Part shown: positions 56,852-64,000 of the stretch, in pieces
Layout of the letters: each line of letters starts with the position of its first letter
How positions within the stretch are numbered: position 1 is the stretch's first letter
Source of the DNA: Paraphysomonas bandaiensis
Lineage: Eukaryota > Chrysophyceae
DNA length: 64,000 bases
Direction: 5' to 3'
Assembly: GCA_965644295.1 (NCBI GenBank)
Contig: CBFFRP010000439.1
Coordinates: 1 to 64,000 of the forward strand
Notes under the pieces: model-generated
Told to the model about the DNA's origin: nothing
The model's input: the letters and a program-made list of their open reading frames with translations, nothing else
Database searches by the model: none
Made by a program: the position numbers and the translations under genes

Positions 56852-59800
56852 TCACATGTCTAAGGACGAAACGCAAAAATCAAAAGCATTCGAGAACAGC
56901 TTTACCCAAGGGCTTGCCCGAGACTCAGATTGTGACTGTGATAAAGGTGGTTGACGCCACTCCATGGGTGCGTAAGGCCACTGCCAGCCGATGAAACACC
57001 TCTCTGGATGAGGCATCTGATATAGAAATAAGACCACATACCATACACCTTTAACGTACCATTGCCAGGTGACGCCCATCCCTGGAACATAGGGCAGCAA
57101 TACCGCAAGCAGAACCATTCGGGTTCATGGGGTACTTTTCAGTAGGAGTCCAGGCGTCATCCACGTACCGTATGGGTGCGAGACCGTCATCCAGAGCTTT
57201 CTGCAATTGCCGTTTACTGCCTGTCTTGTCTCCCGGAAACACCACTCGCCCTTCTCCATGAGCAGACCATATACCGAGAACGGCATCCGCCATCCCTCTC
57301 AGGAATACTGGTTGCGCCTGTGACGGTCCCGGAGGCATCACTCTCACAGTGCACCAGCGGCTCTCGAACCGCCCCGAGATATTATGAACAAAACGAGGTT
57401 GGGACTCTTCCACAAACTCGGTTTCTTGGAAAGGGACCCAACCCATTAGAGCCATCAGCTGGCACCCGTTGCATACACCTGAACAAGTAACATAACATCG
57501 CGCATTTTTGGGCACGCTGCCGGGACAACAAATCTCACCTAAGCTAAAAGTGTCAACTCGATCTTTGAATGCTTTAAACATCGCTTTCAATGTAGAGTTA
57601 AAGCGGATCGCACCCGCCCACCCTTTCGCACTACCATTAACGTCCGCATAACTGAATCCACCACAGAATATTACACCCCGGAAGCAAGAAAGATCTATCT
57701 CTCCGGACATCAGATCCCTCATGTTAACATCCCATGGCTCGAATCCCGTCCAATAGAAGGCAGACATCATCTCCCTGTCCCCATTCGTACCTTCTTCTCT
57801 AAGTATTGCTACACGTGGTCGAGAAGACAGAGGATTGTGGGGAGTCAATTCATACTTGAAGGTCAGACGGTATGGGCATCCATATCTAGTTAGTAAACTC
57901 TCTTTCTCCTGGTTTACGCACAACACGTTACATTGTCGAGATTCAAGTGCAAAAGAGGTTGACTCCCAGACATCTCTGAGTTTTGCAACTTCTCCCTGCA
58001 CAACAGACCGCCCCCCATAACACACAGATACGTCACCACGCACATTTCCTGTCCGCCCCAATCGCACACAGGGCACTGAAGATGATGTAAAGGCCCGCAT
58101 AACAAACTCGGTGTTATGAGGCAACACCTCTAGTACGAGCCCGAGATCTTCACTGAACAGAGCTTGTAGTGCCTTGATCTCACTTGTATCACCAGAAGGG
58201 TCAGCTGGAACATCAACTCTAAGTCCGCAATTTCCAGCAAAAGCCATCTCCAGTAGACATACAATTAGCCCACCATCTGACCTGTTAAAACAGATGTGGT
58301 GGTACACTAATCAGCGAATATCAGTTACTTTACCTGTCATGCCCAGACAGAATGACATTTTCGTTCAACAGGAGCTGTACTGTCTCAAAAGCTCTCCTGA
58401 GCAAAAGTGGGTCTCTCACATCAGCACATGTATCCCCTAACTGCCCATACACCGTGCTGAGGGCAGTGCCACCGAGAGCACGCCCTCCATCACGCAACCC
58501 CGATAAGTCTACGTAGATGATCTCTCCTGTACCATATGCTTTCAAGTCTGGAGTTACGGTTTGGGTTATATCGGGACAAGCGGCGTACACTGTGAGTGTG
58601 ACCTGGCCAGGAGCAGGTACTATCTCGCCATCCACCTACGTTAACAGTGCTCAGAAAACTTATACGACACCACTATACTCCTTCACCGTGGCTGCCATTG
58701 ACAGTGAGTCTTTCCCACCGTCAATGCTGGGACCCAGTGTAAGCAAGAAATTACTTATGGCTTCGCATGTCTCCCACATCTTGGCTCCTTCGCCCTCAAG
58801 TTTCGCAGCCCACATCCAGTTGCAGCTCGCCTTCACATCACACAACCCCGTCACTCGTGCCCACATTAGATTGGTTAGTGCTTCTCCCGCCGTTAATCTA
58901 GCCTGCAGGTCAGCATATATTACACACTCAAGGCGCATACACAGAAAGATTCGCACCTGTGCTGCACTATTAATTAACCCTTTTATTGGCTGCTCTCCGA
59001 CAGCGGTAGCTACTCCAGTGACACCGAAATGGCTTTGCGCAAGAACTGCCACATCTGCCAGTGGTGTATGTAGGGGTCCTACGCACTGTTGTTGCGACAC
59101 AAGACCAGTTACACTGCGGTCCACCTTGTTAGTTAGGAATCGCTTGCTGCCAACATCCATAAGCCGTAGTACTCTGAAAACATATGTCAAAATCTGTGCA
59201 GTACAAATCAGTGACAGAAGTGACCTCTCAAGTGCGCCTGCCACCGTAATGTTTGTCGGTAGATCTAGAGAGTGTAGATCCTTTACAGGAGAGGTGAACG
59301 TGAAAGTTTTTTGAGGCATCTTTCCGAGTACCATAGACAATGGCAAATCGAAAGGTACACTTCCGTCTACAGAATCACGAACGACAACCTGCCATTTTCA
59401 CTCATCATTCCAAAACAAACCATCACTACACCTAAGCATGTTTCACTTACCCTACCATTACCCGTTACTCTGCCCACAGGGCTCACAGGACAATTCTCAC
59501 GCTCCCCTAACTTCAGAACTGTCGAAAGAAATTCCTCATGTACCAGGATCGCATTGTTCTCCTGGTATTCGGCTCCCCATATCTGAATCCAATCAACGTG
59601 TCAAATATGCACACCCTATTGATAGCAATAATCACCTCCATCACAGAAAGAGTTGGGTCTCCAAGAGGAATACTGCGGATATCATACACAGCCCCAAGCG
59701 GGTCTACCACTTCCTTTAGCACGTTGCCATTACCTCCAGCTCCTTGGTCATGTATAGAAACTATGGGATTTGACTCCCCCATCTCCACGCATCCACGAAT

Positions 59801-61547
59801 CACCCTATTCATACGATTTTCCATTTGTGCGTCACCCCGCTGAACAGCATTGAAGTCAAGGTGTGATTCAACCGTTCCTTGTTCGCGACTGGAGGCAGCA
59901 CCCCCGCCCAGGCCTATGCGGTACGCAGGTCCACCCAGCTTACATACAACCATTCCCACCTCTGGCGCACCTTTGCAAGCATGTGTCGAGTCTAGCGCAC
60001 CCACACCTGCAGTGAACATGATAGGCTTTATCCATTCTATCCGCCTGCCCTTCGTCCCCGTCACTGATGTATGAAGCCGCAGCCCAAAAGATCTGGCGAA
60101 TCCACACACAACCGGCTCCCCGTATTTGTTTCCATAGTCGGATGCGCCATTCGACGCTTCTACAACAATCTCCCTGGGATGCGCAAGGGTAGAACTATAG
60201 TTCTCAGGTGTCTCCCAGGGAAGAGGATGGGAGGGCAAGTGAAGATTTCCTACACAGTAACCGCAAATTCCAGCGACAGTGTGCGCCCCTCTTCCTGTTG
60301 CTTGAACATCCCTGAGTCGCCCACCGGTACCTGTCTCCGCCCCTGGAAAGGGGGCAACACCGCTAAATTATCACAAGACAATGAACACAATAACACCAAA
60401 AAGGTACATGATACCTAGGAAAATTGTGTGTCTCAGCTGTGAGAATGGGGTGCAAAGTTACCCGTCTCAGGATCATGCGAGAAGCAGAAGTGGGGTCTGA
60501 TGAGCAGAGCACATTAACGTCAAAGCCATATATAGCCTGCGCATGCACATATATTACATACAAAGACTAAGAAGGTAATTGCATGCAATCACCGATGAGT
60601 TGTCATGGAACGCTATTACAGAATTTGACGGCTGCTTGCTGGCTAATGAAAGAGTTGATTTGACCATTGAGAACAGTGTTCTGTCTTTCTCTTGCCCGTC
60701 CACCACAATTCGCCCAGAAAAAAACCAATGGCGAGAATGTTCGCTATTGGACTGAGCCAAGTCAAAACACTATGAGGATAATAAATCTGTAATATTACAT
60801 AATAAAAGTATGACACAGAACCTCAACATCGCTCGGATCACGTCCGAGTTTGTTTTTGAAGAGGTCAGTATAGTAGTCCAGGTCCCAGTCATCAAACCCC
60901 AGTCCCCTCTCCAAATTTATTCGCTCGAGGGCTTCTCGTCCCTCCCGCATGACCGGCACTCTTATGACCCTCTCTGTCGACCCCTCTATATCAAACCTCT
61001 GTATGGGGGCCTTGTACACGCTCTCTGTCATACGGTCATACAGAGACCGCTCTAAGCCCTCTAGATCATAAGCAGTGAGCTCATCGACACTGCTAGAGGT
61101 GATGGCATATCTTCTGCTCCTCTCAACTCTATGCACGGAAGATATGCCGCATGATCGACACATCGACACACAGTTTGAGCTCCATGACGACGAGAACGAC
61201 AGACGAGGACCCACCTCGATGATAACACTAGACGGGTTCAGAAACGAAGAGGAGGATGTGAGGGAGGGCTCATAGGTCTCTGAAAGGAGCCATACGAGTC
61301 TCTGGTGCTGTTGCTGACTATACGTGGATGGGTCGATCAGTATGTTGAAACACTCTTCACATGTGCCCCACACATCAACCCCTGCACCACCAATACACAC
61401 ACTCTCACCACCATACAATAGACGATACACGTGAATCACTTCGGCTTCAGACATAACTCCTCCACGTACACTGACATATACTTCAAACGCCACTTCGACT
61501 TCCACAGAATAGATCGCTCGGACCATATCATACGAAGTGCGTATCAT
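56852..61547 (-). CDS. PFAS: Phosphoribosylformylglycinamidine synthase (FGAM synthase)
   Basis: This enzyme uses ATP and glutamine to turn FGAR into FGAM, the fourth step of purine synthesis, in the cytosol. The protein is close to the animal single-chain form throughout: EVGPRLSFSSSWSSNCVSMC (N-terminal PurS-like region), FDLAQSNSEHSRHWFF (about residue 245), ASNGASDYGNKYGEP, GGGAASSREQG and SIHDQGAGGNGNVLKE (first synthase half), TNKVDRSVTGLVSQQQCVGP and DGGKDSLSMAA (second half), and a glutaminase domain with RVAILREEGTNGDREM, the nucleophile in GVCNGCQLM (about 57475) and MPHPER (about 57010). I count at least twelve exons with short introns; one 63-bp intron interrupts SLG|VCNGCQ and would pass unnoticed because it is in frame. 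The start at 61547 is chosen because exon 1 then ends in phase; Met at 61524-61526 and 61637 are alternatives. Confidence 0.95.
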
Positions 61548-61837
61548 ATCGCACAAATACAGACAGAGACTACACGACCACAAAAAAAAACACAAAAGAA
61601 GCAACTCCAGGCAGAATACAGAACTCTCAACACACATATGTATGTATGTATGTATGTATTGTGAGGGAGAGCGGGTGTGAAAAAAACTTTTTTTTCTCTC
61701 TTCTTCAATCTTCTTTGATCGCGATTACAAAACTTGCTCACCTACATTAAACAGTACCATAAACCCACAATTACCATGATAAGCACTGCAAATCAAGGTG
61801 ATTTCTTCTACAATGTGTTGAAGCAACCTTCTCTCAC

Positions 61838-63541
61838 ATGTTTGTCATTCGCAGCATGTCATCAGACAGCCAAAACTCTGAAATAGAAGAAGGTCTGTGG
61901 GTGCGAGTAAAAATTGTCGCTTTGACTAAATTTCGAGAGGAAGCACAGGCATTCTCTGTAAATCGGTCCGAGTTAACTTCTTCGACAGACCAATTAACGA
62001 TTTGGGTGAGAATTACTGCAATTACTGCTAAAGATGTTTTAATATAACATTTTTTTTAGATTCCAGGAGGTAATCTTTTTGAAGACGATAGTAATATCTG
62101 GCGTGTCAAAGGTCATGCATTCTTGCATGCACTCGTTGAGGGCGTAGCGAGGCAAGCGTATAATCAAAAGTTATTGCCACCACTATCAGACTTCAACGAC
62201 CAACTCAGGATAGACTTCAGCAGAGGTATTACTGTTCGAACTGCAACAAGTTCTGGTATCATTGGTAATTTCCACATGATCCCTCCCGATGGAGAATTGG
62301 ACATACCGTTACTTCCCACTAGACGCCAGACAGATCACGATAGGAAGTGTTGTCGGGAAAACGCTTCCCACTATGTGGTGATTGCTGGTGTCCCGTTCCA
62401 AAATTGCCCAGACGATGTGATACTACAGAGACAGCTCAGCTTTGTTGATTCTTCCCTTGCGCTTGTTAAACATAAACAGAATGATCTTCCCCTCTGTAAA
62501 TACATGCACTCAAAATATTTCAAAGTTGGCCTGAATCATCGTCCAGGAAATGATATGAACACGTACTGGTCACCGGCAATGAAAGAAGCCATGACCGAGT
62601 GCAGTGAAGAGGGTCAAAGACTCTTCGAGCTTAATCCTCCAAAAAGTATGCAAAGTGGTATCCGCAAGCAGAGAGGATTTGGTCACGGTGGTCAATCAGG
62701 TCTTAAGCTTTCAACCGCCAGTGAACATGATGCGGCGGACACATCGAGTCATTTGGAAGCACAAAGGAATCGCTTGCATATCGAGCGATGTCGTGCCAAA
62801 GCTTGGAGCAAGAAAGATTTGATTTCTGATAGCAAATTGAAAGATCTACTCGAGCTTCCCGAGGGCAAGAAAGTAAAGAGCTACTCGCAGTTAAGAACAT
62901 ACTTATGTGAATACTTTAGTACCCTAGAAGGTGAAGAACGTGCAGCTGAAGACCCGTTGGAGTATGACCCGACACTCGATACATGGGTTCTCAAGTTGGA
63001 TTGGATGGGTCAAGACTTCCCAAAATATAGTGACCTCAAGGGGGGTAATAAGCCAATACCTGCAGCCCGTGAAAATATCATATTCTCGTCGGTTCGAATA
63101 GGACCACACCCGCCACCACCACCGCCCCCTGCTCTACCAGCTCCTCCAGGTGTTCCAGCACAAGGTTGGCCTATCCCAATTGGTGTTCCCCCTGCTGGAA
63201 GTAGTGGCCCTTCTTTTGGTGTCCCTTTTCCCCTTCCACCAGACTGTGGACCATCGCCCTACGGGGTATACCCCCCTCCTATTTATCCAACTGGGGGTTT
63301 TCCTTTTCAGCAGCAGCTTCCTCCGTATTACCCACAGGGATCTGCTCCTCGGCATTATCCGCATCACATGCTGTATGGCTACCCGCCAGAATATTACCAC
63401 GGCCACAGGGATTTTGATTATGCATCGCGTTATCGCCAACAGCGATTTGCCTGGGGAGAAGGAATGCGAAAGGATGAGAGGGGTGAGTGGATAGCATATG
63501 AGGCCGAGTATGAAATTCCTTATCCTGCCGACCCTTACTAA
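61838..63541 (+). CDS. Uncharacterised protein with Pro/Tyr-rich tail, about 549 residues
   Basis: Exon 1 (61838 or 61856 to 62005) and exon 2 (62060-63541) join in frame around a 54-bp intron. I recognise no family. The N-terminal two thirds look globular (GHAFLHALVEGVARQAYNQ, about residue 75, and CREDSHYVVIAG-like HYVVIAGVPFQNCPDD, about 150). A mixed charged stretch follows, ending in TWVLKLDWMGQDFPKY (about 370). The last 150 residues are rich in Pro, Tyr, Gly and His (PPPPPPPALPAPPG; PPEYYHGHRDF), a composition typical of RNA-binding or condensate-forming proteins. No signal peptide or membrane helix is visible. It is head to head with PFAS, with only about 290 bp between the start codons. 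The Met at 61856 (MSSDSQNSE) is the other likely start. Confidence 0.7.
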
Positions 63542-64000
63542 ATAGAACAGATTGCAGTCAATCGTTATCTGCCGGGTCTCATTTATTATTTATTTCGAAT
63601 CTTGGTAATTTTTGGATGAATTTAACACATACGCTCCGATGCATCGAAATTTAGGTTTAGACTCACTAACCGATTTTCTTTTTTCTTCTTAGTATGCAAC
63701 TGTATGAACTGATATTTTAAATTCTCCACAAACTTTTCAAAATTTTGTTTTTTTGATTTATTAATATTACTTGAATCTATTGCGTATAATTAATCATATT
63801 CTATCACGAAGTAGTAGCAAGCATATCACATTCAATCATCAGTACATCTATATTAGTAACTAGTGAGTAGAGTATAGAGTATAATCTGCAAATGATCAAT
63901 AGTTACAGGCTTCGCACTGTTCTTTCCAAGTAACGGTAATATCCACTCGATTGAATAAATTGCACGCAGTTTCGGCAGTACAGCATGACCACAAAGCTTC
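63542..64000. other. AT-rich 3' flank
   Basis: No gene or repeat is visible in the last 459 bases beyond the probable 3' UTR of the preceding gene. Confidence 0.4.

Noticed and set aside
57176-60418. Plus-strand ORFs opposite PFAS
   Set aside because: They lie antisense to strongly conserved PFAS exons and have no protein-like features.

Overview
This window is the left end of a chromosome or contig from a unicellular eukaryote. It opens with about 350 copies of CCCTAA (the TTAGGG telomere type), preceded by about 25 bases that look like leftover nanopore adapter. The protein-coding genes are intron-rich and use GT-AG introns. Most introns are 41-78 bp, but several are only 28-34 bp. TAA, TAG and TGA all act as stops, so the code is standard. 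The gene set (an animal-like PFAS, a UBE2K-type E2, TBC and PH proteins, an NCKX-type exchanger) does not fix the lineage. A protist, perhaps of the SAR group, is my guess and no more.

Layout. Positions 1-2148 are telomere. Positions 2149-5416 are subtelomeric wreckage: two frame-broken ORFs of likely mobile-element origin, a possible CACTA relic and two internal telomere-like tracts. After that I can reconstruct sixteen genes, most of them spliced in frame from the sequence: 5417-6541(-), 6982-9895(+), 11864-16310(-), 17039-18035(+), 22273-22711(-), 23203-23687(+), 26634-29379(-), 29869-34035(+), 42119-43462(+), 43752-44831(-), 45276-45709(+), 47219-50039(-), 50534-52819(+), 54725-55585(+), 56852-61547(-) and 61838-63541(+). 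For eleven of the thirteen multi-exon genes I added up every exon, and the total length is a multiple of three each time. All seven minus-strand genes that have a plus-strand neighbour on their right form head-to-head pairs with it, usually 440-495 bp apart. The shared spacers carry GTATAC/ACCGT palindromes and GTAC-rich tracts.

Between the gene pairs lie islands of mobile elements. They include an intact Ty1/copia retrotransposon (34749-39927) with two 307-bp LTRs in which I see no difference, inserted into an older roughly 510-bp repeat found several times here. There is also a MULE-like element with inverted ends (25360-26325), a 120-bp hAT-type MITE (53211-53330) and a decayed retroelement (about 19700-21050).

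The genes are a mixture of functions. Housekeeping: purine synthesis (PFAS), ubiquitin conjugation, a DTW-domain tRNA-modifying enzyme and a probable LYR/FMC1-type mitochondrial assembly factor. Membrane and trafficking: a TBC Rab-GAP with two PH domains, a PH scaffold protein, an NCKX exchanger with a PH domain in its cytosolic loop, and a 742-residue multi-pass membrane protein. Surface: a type I membrane protein built from seven copies of one module, three of them made by a very recent 1749-bp tandem duplication. The most interesting items are the NCKX-PH fusion with two altered cation-site residues, the expanding module protein near the telomere, the 28-34 bp introns, and the regular divergent gene pairs with a shared palindromic motif.
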